64,000 nucleotides of DNA from Platanthera guangdongensis (Eukaryota > Streptophyta > Magnoliopsida > Asparagales > Orchidaceae), in the NCBI GenBank assembly GCA_039583875.1, contig CM077149.1, positions 155,524,249 to 155,588,248 on the forward strand, written 5' to 3'. Position 1 is the stretch's first letter; every line of letters starts with the position of its first letter. This document shows, one piece after another, positions 22,691 to 34,919 of this stretch. A program made the translations under genes and the position numbers. The notes under the pieces were generated by a model that saw only the letters and a program-made list of their open reading frames with translations, did not search any database and was not told where the DNA came from.

Positions 22691-23539
22691 ACAACTAAAA
22701 CGTCGGGGGAGATGAGATTAAAGTCCATTTAGTAGGACTTAATACCTTGCGTATGTTTTAAATTTTAGAACCGTAGTCTGCTTACATTCAAGCATCTAGA
22801 GTTGAGCACACTGAAATATTTCAGATGATATCTGATGAAAGCTAGTGATAAATAGTTTCCAGTCATTCCAAACTTGATGACTTACGCAATTATTTCATTC
22901 AAAGGCTGATTTGGGTATCATTCCAAAAAGGAATACTGAAGTCGCCGATATGTGCCTTGATATTATGATTATTAGTTATATCATTCCAAACTTGATGATG
23001 TAATAGTCATATCTTGTTGTATCATTCCAAACTTGATGATATAACACAATTGTGAAACAATTAATAATAATCTTAATAATCGAAGGAACATAGTTTGATT
23101 TTTTGAAATCAATTTTTCTATTTTTTGTAAATTAGATAGAGATGCTGACTTGTGATTCTTTCTTTCTAGTTAAAGTATTACATTCTTTTACTGCTAGAAC
23201 TAATCACTTTATTTTTGATAGCAAATGTTTGAATTCATAGAGATTTGTCTCATAACATTCTTGCTATGACTATTTGCAGATCAAATGGAGATTAGAGGAG
23301 AGAAAGTTGATTTCGATCCGAATGAAGATGATATACTGTTTGCATAGATAAATTATCAGTTTGAGTTTTCCAGTTTGGTTTTTTCCTTTTCATGTTTGGA
23401 ACCTTTGTTTGAGTTTAGCTTATCAGTTATCTAAAACTCATATTTATATTTTCTAGAAAAACTCATGTTTTAATCGTTATTAACTATTGGTTTAAGTAAT
23501 CTGTTTGTTTTAACATCTATATACAATATATGAGGAGAT
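22691..23539 (+). repeat. D 3' non-coding region with 18-bp repeats
   Basis: TCATTCCAAACTTGATGA occurs at 22863-22880, 22981-22998 and 23022-23039, and a near copy (GTTCCAAACTTGATGG) lies in the D LTR. The rest is AT-rich without a convincing ORF. The purine tract ATGAGGAGAT ends at 23539, directly before the 3' LTR. Confidence 0.7.
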
Positions 23540-23702
23540 TGCTGATGTATATTGAATAGATGTGACATGTGTTTAACGAGTTTGGTTAGGATCCGGATGA
23601 CATCCATTAACCCGTCGTTGGGGATTTAGGGTTATGCCTATAAATACCCTTGCTGGGAGGCAACGCGAAGGTCGTTCCAAACTTGACGGCCACACGGGAT
23701 AC
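23540..23702 (+). repeat. D 3' LTR, first part
   Basis: The LTR starts TGCTGATGTATATTG, with TATAAATA at 23639-23646. It is cut by E after GATAC (23698-23702) and resumes at 49865. Confidence 0.85.
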
Positions 23703-25514
23703 TGTTGGATCCCTAGTTGATTTGAGCTAGGTTCACTAACTTAAGATGATTTGACCCAACATGTATAGTCAGGGTCATAGTTGTGTCCTAGAGTCTAGGC
23801 CAAGAGTCAACATCACATGGATCTGCCTGCAACAACTTGTTAGAGACTCAAGCAGTTATGTCGACACCCAGAAGAATTGTGTCGACACACAGAAAGGCTG
23901 TGTCGACACCCAGAGGATTTGTGTCGACACAACAGACTATCAGTCGACACAGATAATATTAGTCGACACTAGCTCAGTCGACACAAGAAGGATTTGTGTC
24001 GACACAGTTCACAGAAGCTATTTCAGAAGGATAAGTCAAATTCTCAGCTCGACAATCTTGAGATATTTCTCTGAGCTGAGCTAGACGATCTTCATTCTCT
24101 GGTCGACGAAATCTGGGATATTTCTTCAACTATCTAAAGTCGGGATAACTCCAGATTATTCTAAGCCCAACTTCAGACTTTGCTCGACAAACTAGATCCT
24201 GAGCTCGATGAACTTGGGCCTCAACTTCACAAGAACCTTCAATTAGAAGTTCTCAGGTCGACAAACTTTGTCCTTTGGCCGACGAATTCTGGATCCTTTA
24301 CTTCAACAACTATATTCATGAATTATTCTAAGTCCAGAATAGTTGCTGAACTCCAGTCGACGAAGTTACAAACTCAGCTCGACGAACTTCAGACAGAAAA
24401 GGCAAAGGTTCTGAAGCATGCAGTTCTATTATCAGCTCGACGATCTTGGAACTTAGCTCGACGAACAAAAGCCGTCTGGTCGATGAATACAGTATCTCAG
24501 CTCGACGAACTGGTAATTAAGTTCGACAAATTCTGCCAACTGTTTGACGACTCCAGACTTAGCCATTTCCGGCATTCTGTCCTCACTCAAATGTGATAAT
24601 TCCTGAAAAATTAATGCTCTAACATTCTCTGAATGTATCCGTTAGAGGGAGCATTAATTACGGTCTTCCTCAGGATTATTACTTGCCGATTTTCCACAAG
24701 ACAGTTGGGAAATTAATCAATGCTGATTATTCTCCAGGCCGTCAGCATTAATGACTGAGGTATTCAAAATATTGAAAGACAGAGAAGAAGAAACACGCGG
24801 ATACAGAGATACAAAATGAAGAGAAAGAACAGCAAAAAAAATCACTCAACAGCTTACAGTGACAAGCAGAGATTATTATTCAATAGAAGAAGAACAATCA
24901 TACAATAACAAGAATCTTCTTCTTCCTCATACTCTCCAGGACTTCCAAGGATAACTACTATCAAATCAGTCAAGAAGTTCCTGCATCTCTGCTAGTCAAG
25001 AACTCGGCTTGAAGGCATATCACCCTGCAACAAAGCTCCAGATCTTCCCTGAACCATTCTACATCTCAGGGGGAGCTGTTTGCTAACATCAGTCCACATA
25101 AGTCTTCTCTCTGATTGTTGACAGAGAAGACATAATCAACTCTCTCACCCCCACCTCTGTAAAGGGTTGTCATCTCCTTTCAAAAGTGATTCTTGGTTGT
25201 AAGTCTCCTGATCAAAAGACTTGAGTTAGTTTTTGGGGACCCGATCAAAACTCATTGGTGTCAGGCACCTAATCAACAACCTGAGTGGATTCCTACCAGG
25301 ATGGTAGAAGAGTGGACTACCCAGATTTGGGGAACCACTATAAATTTCTTGTGTCGTCTGGTTGCCTATCTTTCTTTTTGTTCTTGCTGTGCTTGTGAAT
25401 TAGGTTTACTAACTGCTAACATTTCATCATTTCCTGCACTAGGACTTAATAATTTGTTTAAGTATACTCTATTCACCCCCCTCTAGAGTATTCTAGATCT
25501 AACTCTAACTTTCA
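23703..25514 (+). repeat. E 5' LTR
   Basis: The LTR starts TGTTGGATCCCTAG and ends AACTTTCA. A block of eight GTCGACAC copies (23860 to about 24010) is followed by about a dozen CTCGACGAAC-like copies (24050-24550). TATAAA is at 25339-25344. A CACCCCCCTC tract lies near the end. Confidence 0.95.
23860..24550. repeat. TCGA-centred palindrome array in E 5' LTR
   Basis: The first sub-block carries the perfect palindrome GTGTCGACAC at least four times and its core GTCGACAC eight times. The second carries variants of CTCGACGA(A/T)C about every 20-60 bases. The same array lies at 48209-48895 in the 3' LTR with a few core changes. Confidence 0.9.
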
Positions 25515-25515
25515 A

Positions 25516-25527
25516 TTGATATCAGAG
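25516..25527 (+). other. E primer-binding site
   Basis: TTGATATCAGAG differs by one base from the usual TTGGTATCAGAG Met-tRNA complement and follows the LTR by one base. Confidence 0.75.
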
Positions 25528-25622
25528 GAGGTTCCTTTGGTTGTACAAGTTAACCCTTGAACCAAAGATCCTTTGTTAGATCTACACATCACTTTATTCA
25601 CATTTAACTTAGAAACACAACC

Positions 25623-27200
25623 ATGATACAGAACAAAGATTATGCAAGCACCAGACCTCCAGTTTGCAACCTTAACAGGTTTGCCATCTGGAAGGCAAGA
25701 ATCAAGTTGTATATGAATTATATTGATGAAAATATTTTTGCTTCTATCTTAACAGGTCTACCTCCACCACCTACTGCTCCTCCAAGTACTTCTACAAACA
25801 TGACTACAGTACCTCCTCCAGACTATAATGATGCATAAAAGAAAGCAAAGAAGGCTGATGCAAAAGCCATAAACATACTGGCACAAACCATGTCTGATGA
25901 TATATTTCAGAAAGTTACTGAGTGCACCTCAACAAAAGCCATTTGGGATTCCCTAAACCAAATGGTGGATGGATCAGCAGATGAGAGAAAGGATATGAGA
26001 TCAAATCTCATATCCCAATATGAAAACTTTAAGAAGCAGGAAGCTGAGACAGTTTCAGAGATGTACAATAGGTTAAGCTCAATTATCAATGAGCTCAAGA
26101 CCTTGGACAAGAACATCACTCTTACAGAAGTGAATGACAAGATTCTGATGTGCTTCTTAAGCTCATGGGATACAAGAATTTGGCCCATCAAGGAAGCCAG
26201 ATGCCTGAATGAGATTTCAACTGAATCTCTATTAGGCAAACTGAAGTCTTATGAGCAGCTGATAAAGACCAGGGAGGTAGCTAAACAAAGAACACCTCCT
26301 GCAGCCAGAAGAGAACAAAATATAGCCTTCAAAGCTTCAGAAGAATCAGAAACTTCAACAATAAATGAAGAGATTATGAGTCTCTTTGCTAAGAGATTCT
26401 TCAAGATGGCTAGAAAGGACTTCAGGAGAAAGTCAGCAAGAACAAATGACAAACCAAAGTATGATAAGACACCAACTAAAGAAGTTGTGTGCTATGGATG
26501 TAGAAAGCCTGAGCACTTTCTCTCTGAGCGTCCAGAGAACTAGAGGAAGGACAAGAGAAAGGAAAAGGACTCTAGAAGATAGTACATCAGCAAACCCTCT
26601 TCCAGCAAACACAAGAGAAAGGAAAAGGGGTTTGTGGCTGAGACCTGGAGTGAGATAGAAGATGAGTCAACATCTTCAAGCTCCAGTGAAGATGAGGAAG
26701 AAGAAAGAGCAAAAGAGGTTTGCCTCATGGCAATTGATGCCTCAAGAAGTCATTCAGAAGATGAAGATTCAGACAATGAGGAAGCTTCTGAATCAGAAGC
26801 TGATCAGGTATTATCATCTTTTGATTATAACTCTGACTCTTTTAAATCAGATTTCAAAATTATGTGTTTAGACTTGATACATTCTGAAAAGGAAATTAAA
26901 ACTCTTAGGGAGAAACTAGGAACTTTAGAAAATGTTCACTCTGAAAATATTAGGCTAAAAGATGAACTAAACCTAGCAAATAAAAAATAATTTCACTAAA
27001 AACTGAGCTTTGTGAGGCCAAACAACTTGAGGAAACTCTTAATGTGAGAAGCCTCAAGTTGATGGATATCACAAGCACTGTCAATGCCAAACTTAATGAC
27101 AAGCAAGGCTTAGGTGCTCCATCAGGTTTGGTCCCCATTCTCAGGAAGAACGTTTTATCAACCCCAATAAAATTTGTGTCTGCTAAAGAGAAAAAAATGT
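25623..27200 (+). pseudogene. E gag
   Basis: The Sirevirus-type gag starts MIQNKDYAS at 25623. In-frame stops are TAA at 25836-25838 and TAG at 26541-26543, and a frameshift lies near 26985. The capsid-like region (25890-26240) is well kept. The zinc knuckle (VCYGCRKPEHFLSERP, about 26488) has Arg in place of the last Cys. A Ser- and Glu/Asp-rich acidic tail (26640-26830) and a coiled-coil-like segment (IKTLREKLGTLENV, about 26900) follow. In Sireviruses this extended gag tail is typical. Non-functional as it stands. Confidence 0.85.
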
Positions 27201-27292
27201 AAATAATGAACTCCCAGTAGAAAAGATTCCTAAGATAATAGGACAGAAAACCAAGAACTAGAAAACACATAATAAAAACAAAGTTCAGCAAT

Positions 27293-27545
27293 TTTCGTCG
27301 AACTCAGATCGACGAAATGGGGCCAGTTCGTCGAACCCAAATCGATGAACTCTGAACGCTAACTATAGTTATATTTCTTCGTCTAACTGCGATCGACGAA
27401 CTTTGCATGGTTCGTCGAACAGAGGGCGATGAACGTGGGGCACTGAGAATGAACATGTTCATTCTCCGGGAAGAGATCGACGATCTCAATCCAATTTGTC
27501 GAACTCTGGTCGACGAACGTATATAAATTCGTCGAACCCAGGAAG
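27293..27545. repeat. TCGACGAA array between gag and protease of E
   Basis: About ten variants of TTCGTCGAAC and its complement GATCGACGAA lie in both orientations within 250 bases. This is the same motif type as in the LTR of E. The minus-strand reading here (RRT/RSS repeats) is only a translation of the array. Confidence 0.8.
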
Positions 27546-27759
27546 ACTTCACCAAAACTATAATTCCAACAGAAATTTAAATACTTCTAAGAAACCATTT
27601 AATCCCCTAGCTGACTGGATTATACCACCTAGGAAATATCACCCCCTGTGATATAAATCTCAACCTGAATTTTCTATTATCTCTAGTTTTTCTTATCAGC
27701 CATACAAAGGGCCCAAGGTAACCTGGGTCAAAAATCATTAACTATTTGTATTTCAGGTG

Positions 27760-30700
27760 AAAAATTGTCCAGGGGTAAATCAAACTTGGTACCTGTACAG
27801 TGGATGCTCCAAACATATGACTGGCAGCAAGGACATCTTACTCAACTACAAGTCCAAACTGAGGCCAAAGGTTACCTTTGGTGACTCCAAATGTGGTCAG
27901 TCAGAAGGATTTGGAGAAGTAAGAATATGAACTGTCACATTCAAAAAGGTGACATATGCAAGTGGACTCAAGCATAACCTCATCTCTATAAGTCAGTTAT
28001 GTGATGATGGTTATCAGGTATACTTTAATCCATCCACTTGTTCTATTATTGATAAAAATAACCAAACTGTTTTAACTGGAAGTAGACAAAGCAACATTTA
28101 CTTAGTAAACATTCTTTCTGCCAAAACTGATATCTGTTTGCTAAATTTAACTAGTACTCAGAATGATTTATGACACAAAAGACTAAGACATGTAAATCTG
28201 AAAAACATTGCTAGGTTATCTAAGCACAACCTTGTTAGAGGTCTACCTTCTGGTCCCTACAAGAAGGAAGGTCTCTACAGGGCTTGTCAATTAGGCAAGC
28301 AAACTAAAACTAATTTTAAATCAGTTAATAAGAGTGATTCACCTAGGATTTTGTACTTGCTATATTTGGATCTCTTTGGACCCATTATTGTACAAAGCCT
28401 AGGAGGGAAATCCTACACTTTAGTTATAGTGGATGACTTCTCCAGGTTCAGTTGGGTATTCTTTCTGAGATCAAAGTCAGATACATTCAAGGTTCTTACA
28501 GATTTTCTCAGGACCATACAAATTGAGTTCTCTACTCATGTTGCATTGATAAGAAGTGATCATGACACAGAGTTTGAGTCTCTTCTTATGCATGAGTTCT
28601 GCGAGAAGGAAGGTATCATACATTGCTTCACAGCTTCTAGAACTCCCCAACAAAATGGGGTAGCTAAAAGGAAAAATAGTACACTCATTGAAGCTGCAGG
28701 TACATTGCTTGCAGATGCCTACATTCCCCTCACCTTCTGAGCAGAGGCTGTAAGCACAACAAATTATGTCCTGAACTGGAGCCTTATTCACAAATTAAAG
28801 AACAGGACTCCCTATGAATTACTCAAGGGGAAGAAACCTAAAATAAACTATTTTAAAGTTTTGGTTGTACTTGCTACATACACAATAACAATAAAAAATA
28901 CATTAGAAAGTTTGAGACTAAGGCTAAAGAGAGAGTTTTTCTAGGATACTCCCAAGTAAGCAAGGCCTATAAGGTGTTTAATAAATCAACATTAAAAATT
29001 GAAGAATCTATTCATGTTTCCTTTGATGAGACTAATATGTATTGCAAGGAGAAGGAAACTTCTACCAATAGCACCTTGCAGGTACCCCACTTGTGCGACA
29101 CCTTGGATGGACTAAACCTCACCCAAGAGGTTCCAACTCATCCCTCTCCATAAGCCATTGAAGAAAGTGAAGAGGAAGAAGGTGATGCAAATGAATCTCT
29201 ACCAACAACAAATGCAATTCCACAAGATGAATCAATACCCAATGCTGTTGAACAACCGACTCCACTCACTGAATTTGTCACACTTAGGGATCACCCCAGA
29301 TCTCAAGTAATTGGAGACATATCAGTAGGTGTACAGACAAGGCATCAACTCAACCATGATGTGATGCATGCCTGTTTTCTCTCCCAAATTGAGCCTCAAT
29401 ACATAATTGATGCTGAGCAAGATCCCCATTGGATTCTTGCAATGCAAGAGGAACTAAATCAATTTGAGAGATGTAGAGTTTGGACTTGGTTCCAAGGTCT
29501 AAAGGCTATCCAGTGATTGGAACTAAGTGGGTTTTCAGGAATAAGCTTGATGCCTAAGGTGTGATTGTGAGGAACAAGACTAGGCTTGTTGCTCAGGGAT
29601 ATAGGCAAGAAGAAGGTATTGATTATGCTCAAACCTTTGCACCTGTGGCAAGGTTGGAAGCCATAAGAATATTCCTTGCCTATGCAGCATTCAAGAGATT
29701 CAAGGTTTTCCAAATGGATGTAAAGAGTGCTTTCCTAAATGGAGTACTACAAGAAGAGATTTATGTAGAACAACATCCAAGTTTTATTTCTTCAACTTAT
29801 CCCTCTCATGTTTTTAAACTGCATAAGACTCTTTGTGGTCTAAAGCAAGCTCCAAGAGCTTGGTATGAGACCTTAGATAGCTTTCTATTAGAGCATCAAT
29901 TTACAAGAGGAACTGTAGATAAAACTCTTTTCACTAGACATCATAAGAACCAAATCTTATTAGTGCAAATATATGTAGATGACATTATATTTGGCTCTAT
30001 AGATTCAAAACTATGCAAGAGGTTTTCTGACCTCATGCATTCCAAATTTGAAATGAGTAGCATGAGAGAGCTTTCCTACTTCCTTGGACTCCAAGTGAAG
30101 CAGCTCCCTGATGACATCTTCATCTCTCAAGCAAAATATGCTAAAGAACTTCTAAAGAAGTTTGGGATGACTGATACCTCAGCCAAGAAAACTCCCACGG
30201 CTACCAATACTGTTGTGGACTCTGATGCACCAGGGAAACCTGTGGATCAGAAACTTTATAGGGGCATTGTTGGGTCCCTATTATACCTCACAGCAAGTAG
30301 GCCAGATATTATGTTTGTCACATGTCTTTGTGCTAGGTTCCAGGTGAACCCTAAAGAATCTCATCTAATTTTATTAAAAAGGATTTTAAGATATATAAAG
30401 AGTTGTCCTGATCTAGGCCTATGGTATCCTGCTGAATCAGAATTTGAGTTAACTGGATACTCTGATGCTAATTTTGCTGGATGCAGGGTAGATAGAAAAA
30501 AGTACTTCAGGAACTTGTCAGTTCCTGGGTATGAGATTAGTATCATGATTTTGTAAAAACAAACATCAGTGTCAACTTCAACTGCTGAAGCATAATATAT
30601 TGCAGCAGGCAGTTGTTGTTCACAGATGCTGTGGATACAAAATCAGCTTCTAGATTATGGGTTCAATTTAAATAATTCAATACTACTTTGTGATAATACA

Positions 30701-30930
30701 AGTGCTATAGCCATAGCCCAGAATCCAATTCACCATAGTAGGACAAAATATATTGATATAAGACATCATTTCATTAGAGAGTGTGTAGACAAAAAGAAAA
30801 TCAATCTTGTCTATATTTACACTGATTTACAAAGGGCTGATATATTCACCAAACCCCTGGATGAGAGAAATCATATGTTCTTTGTAAATCAGCTTGGCAT
30901 GATCAATGAAGAAGATTTTATTTGATTTCT
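27760..30930 (+). pseudogene. E pol (protease, integrase, RT, RNase H)
   Basis: Protease reads LYSGCSKHMTG near 27796, so the catalytic Asp of DSG is Tyr. Pre-integrase and integrase segments lie at 27949-28740 (DLFGPI, RSDHDTEFES, NGVAKRKN). RT spans about 29480-30400, with DVKSAFLNG, HKTLCGLKQAPRAW and an intact YVDDIIFGS near 29974. RNase H starts GYSDANFAG near 30455, shifts frame near 30500, and its tail lies at 30626-30925 (LLCDNTSAI, ADIFTKPL). Several stops and frameshifts are present, but the RT block of over 300 codons is open. Confidence 0.85.
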
Positions 30931-30937
30931 GTCTACA

Positions 30938-31190
30938 CTCGACGAATTTTCCCAAGTTCGTCGAACGGAGTTCGATGAACCGGGAAGGTTTGCGAGATAT
31001 TCGTCGAACGGAGTTCGCCGAATTCTCTGTGTGAAATAATTTTCATCGCCCGGAGATCGACGAACTTGCTTCAGAAGATATTCGTCGACCGGAGTTCGAC
31101 GAATTGTCTTCAAGTCTTCTGGGTGAAATCGACAAATTATTTATTACTAAATCATTTCGTCGACCTCAGTTCGAAGAACTATTTTTATTT
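30938..31190. repeat. TCGACGAA array between pol and env-like ORF of E
   Basis: About twelve variants of TTCGTCGAACGGAGTTCG and CGACGAATT lie in both orientations, making longer imperfect palindromes of the form TTCGTCGA...TTCGACGAA. The motif is the same as in the E LTR and after gag. Confidence 0.8.
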
Positions 31191-31315
31191 TCGTGGAGCG
31201 GAGTTTGTCGGTTCATATTCTGAAAAATCCTATATCTAGGTTTTCTTCGACCTCCGTCCCGCGTTTTCTATTCTCTTCCACTTGATCGCCATTTTTCTCT
31301 TTTGCAGGTGCTTTC

Positions 31316-34126
31316 ATGGCGATTCCAGCGGGAGCTTTGGCTGCGATGAAGTTCGATACTGCATTTGATGTGGATTTTGACTCATTTCAACATTCAGATC
31401 CCATCTTTCTGTATATTCTGGAACTTCTTGAAGATCAACAACTTAAACCCCTGATGACTAGACGGATCAAGCTGCACAACACCGAAATCAGGGAATGAGT
31501 CTACACTCTAGCACAAACAGAAGAGAATATCATGACGGGCACAATCGCGGGTAACTCCATCTCCTTAACTCCCGCCATCTTAACTGAAATCTTTGGATTA
31601 AGAAATGGAGAAGAGGACCTCGAGATTGAAGTAGAGGAATCAGATATGATGTTAAACCTCATGGAGTATACTGGAGATAATCCTAACAAGCTTTTGAAGA
31701 AACACCTGTCTGCCCCCTATAAGTTTTTAGCAGACTTGGTTGGCAAAGTATTACTTGGGAAACACACTGCCCATGATTATATCACCAAACAACAGTTTCT
31801 GGGTATGTGTGTCATTATAAACAAGAAACCAATAAATTGGGCACAGTTTTTGTTTGATCTTATAAAGAAGAAAAACACCAAGAAGAAAGTTTGTTTTGGA
31901 AGAATACTAGGAATATTTCTACAGGAAAAGGCTGCAGAATCACTGGTCTTCCATACCATCTTTATCAATGCCAGAAAAAGGCTAACATGTGTCTTATTTG
32001 GCAGGTGAGAGAGGACCATCACTAAGCCCTCTAAGGCTTCCACCTCTTCCACCACAGCTTCTGAAGGCACAAGGGCTATTAAGGCCACTCCCCACCCTGC
32101 TGAAGAGAGCATTCCCTCCACATCTTCTCTTCCAGCCTTTCCTCCAACACTACCACCTTCATCTCAACATGCTCCATCTTTATCAGTTGACATCACTGAC
32201 ATCCCATCTTCCTCTCTTCAAGAACATCAACCAACTACACCTCTTGCTTCCCCTCATGACACAGACATTCCCACACCACCTCAATCTCCTCTTCCCCCAC
32301 ATCTTTCTTCCATACCATCTTACTATCTCTCACCAGACACAATCCTACAAGATGCCACCCATCCATCCCTATCCTCATCCATCATCCCTCCAAGTGTTCC
32401 AATACCTGCTGCTCCACTTTCTACCCCTACCATAGTTGCCACTTCCACACGTTCTACACTAACCTCTCCCACAATATCATTGGATCCATCTACCATATCA
32501 TCTATCATCTCCATCATCACTCACCTTCTTAAATCCCTTATAGCAGAGACTATTACACCTCTTGCTACCACCATCTCATCTTTATCTGCCCAACTATCTG
32601 CTCTTACTGCTGCCCTATCTTCAGCTAGGGGCCTGACCTCAGCTCCCACTGACACCAGGCAGGGGGAGATGCCTGATGATGAAGCAGCAGCTTCAGCTTC
32701 AGAGTCTTCAGCTCCAGCTCTGGCAGATGCTCCAGCTTCACCAGCAGCATATACAGAATGTATAGATAAAGATCTGAGTGATTTTATTGATACTGATATG
32801 GACATTGATGAGACTGTTGGTGATTTCATTCTCAATCCTACAGTTAACTTAGAAGATTTGCTGAAAACTTTTGATACTATATATATGCATCTTCTTCCAG
32901 CAAAATTCACTAAGCCACATTTGGCTATTGTTCCTTATACATCTCCTGTCAGTCCAGCAGTTGCTAAGCAACTTAGGGATAGCTTTGAACTTCCAGACTC
33001 TGCAGTCATTCCATCCCCTCCAGAAGCTATCTCAGCACCAACCTTTGTGATGGATGACTCTCCCATGCCAGATCTAGATGCATTGATCTTGGCAGACATT
33101 GTAGAAGAAAATAAGGCAGCATTTGAAAGCTCTGTCCCAGTTACTTCTGATTCTTGTATAGCTTCTTCTCCAACTCCTGCTGAAACTCCAGCCTTTGAAA
33201 CTTCTGCTCCTGCTACAGAAAAGACTGCTACTTATGATAAAGCCTTGAAAGCATTGGATACTCTATATGATAACCCTCAGGGTTCTGCCAGTGATGATGA
33301 TGAGGATGAAGATTCAGATGAGGAGGATACAAAGAAGAAGAGGAAACAAGTATCCAAGAAAAGAAAAGCTCCTCATCCTCCTGCTCCTAAGCCTAATCCA
33401 GCACATGACACTCCCTATTACATTCTGCAAAAGTTAACACCATACAAAGGGATGACAGTTTGGATGTGGCTGTCCAAGAATGAACAAAAGGAGAGGAAAA
33501 GAAGTAGAATATACTCTCCTCCTCCAGTTCAGAGATATAGAAAAGATTCACCATCTCCTCCTCATCCTGCAGCTGGTGCTTCTGGCTCTAGTTCTCAGAG
33601 ATCTGCCCCTATTCAAACCTATCAGAGACATCAAGGGAGATCTTCTGAAAGCAGTCAGCAAAGACATCACTCTTCAGGAAGTCAACAACAGCAACATCAA
33701 CAACAGTAACATCAGCAACAACAACAAACTCTCTCTACAGAACAGAAAGCTGATAGTCCCAAGAGGCCATACTCACCTCTTGTTCCTTTTGAAGATCCAG
33801 AAACAACCAACACAGCTAAAATGGCCAGGTTCCAGGAACTTATTGGTCTCTCCTTGATCAACAAAGCAAGAGCTGAAGGTAAGGATATCTCAGGATACTC
33901 CACTATGTCTAAATACAGAAAAAAAGAACTCAAGAGATATAATAAGACAAACAAATTCTTCAATGTTGATGATTACATGAAGCTGCACCCAGAAGCAGTT
34001 GTCTCCAGGGCCACATCTTTGAAGATTATAGGAGCTGCTGACATGACAATGTCCAAGGTGGAAGCTTCAGATCCTAAGAGAGAGATTATGTTCACTAAGC
34101 CAGGAGAAAAGACTAAAGAAGACAAG
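31316..34126 (+). pseudogene. E env-like third ORF (Sirevirus type), cut by F
   Basis: One reading frame runs from ATG 31316 (MAIPAGALAAMKF) to 34126, with stops only at 31496-31498 (TGA), 32006-32008 (TGA) and 33707-33709 (TAA). The N-terminal part (to about 32000) resembles the plant-transposon domain found downstream of pol in Sireviruses. A Pro/Ser/Thr-rich region (32010-32470), a Ser/Thr/Ile/Leu-rich stretch (about 32480-32640), an acidic region with a basic KKKRKQVSKKRK segment, and a Gln/His-rich tail follow. After F the frame resumes at 47832 and ends at TAA 47856-47858. Known family: env-like ORFs of uncertain function. A splice-acceptor-like sequence (TTTTGCAG, ending 31307) sits 8 bases before the ATG. 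Confidence 0.75.
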
Positions 34127-34804
34127 TGTACAACCCCGTGTCCGGCGAGCAAGGTCACCAGGGTCTAGGCAGATCGGGCTGAGGACAATAGGCGAGCTCG
34201 ACAGCAAAGAGGGCGAGCCCGAGCTCGGCATCCGTCGACCAGAGATCGACGATCGGCGACACCGAGTTCGGCGTTTGCCGAGCGAGACACAACTCGCGTC
34301 CTCGCAGTGGAGCTCGGCAGCAGTAGGCAAGCAGAACATGCCGAGGTGGTCAAAGCTCTCCAGTTCGCCTGGATGTATGAGGAACTTTTTACTGTTTTGC
34401 CCCCACTGGTCTGCCCATAGCCCTTCAAAACAGCGGAGTTTGGCTGTTGGCAGACCCAACCAAGGGTTTTCTGGTAATTTCAGGTCAGTTCTTTTGGTTA
34501 TTGGCAGTCCGGATTTCAAAAGCTATAAATAGGACCCAAGGGGTACCCCAGAAAGCAGGTTCTTCCCTGTGCTCTCCTGCTCCAATCTTCAAGTGCTTTC
34601 TGAGGGTACCTTAGCTCGGCTTCTGGCTAAGGAGGGGAAGCGCTCTGAGATCTTCCGGGTTTGTGGTGGGACCTCCCCCGCCGAGCCCTTGGGTCTGTGT
34701 CACCTCGTCTTCTTTGTTGTTTTGCTTGCAGGATCAAAGTAGGCGCGAGACCACCCTTTCCCCAAGGGCGAACTCCACGAGAGATCGAGGAATCAGTTTC
34801 AACA
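34127..34804 (+). repeat. F 5' LTR
   Basis: The LTR runs from TGTACAACCCCG to GTTTCAACA, with TATAAATA at 34525-34532. It is rich in GAGCTCG and CTCGCC words, as is the F interior. Confidence 0.95.
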
Positions 34805-34919
34805 TTTTGGTGCGGTGAGCGTGGAGCGTGGTCAGTGCAGAAAAGCTCCAGCGAGTTCAATGACATGAGGACAAGGATCTGACAGTCAGAACTCGCCGCC
34901 CCCCCCGCCTCTCGCAACG
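34805..34919 (+). other. F primer-binding region and short leader
   Basis: TTTTGGTGCGGTGAGCG follows the LTR directly and resembles the TTTGGTGC-type primer sites of plant gypsy elements, not the Met-tRNA site of the copia elements. The tRNA was not identified. Confidence 0.5.

Noticed and set aside
27304..27555. Minus-strand ORF of 83 codons in E
   Set aside because: Its repetitive RRT/RSS composition comes from the TCGACGAA array.
31316..34126. Exogenous or endogenous virus
   Set aside because: The env-like ORF sits after a Sirevirus-type copia pol between LTRs with a TSD. This arrangement is known in plant retrotransposons and gives no evidence of a virus.
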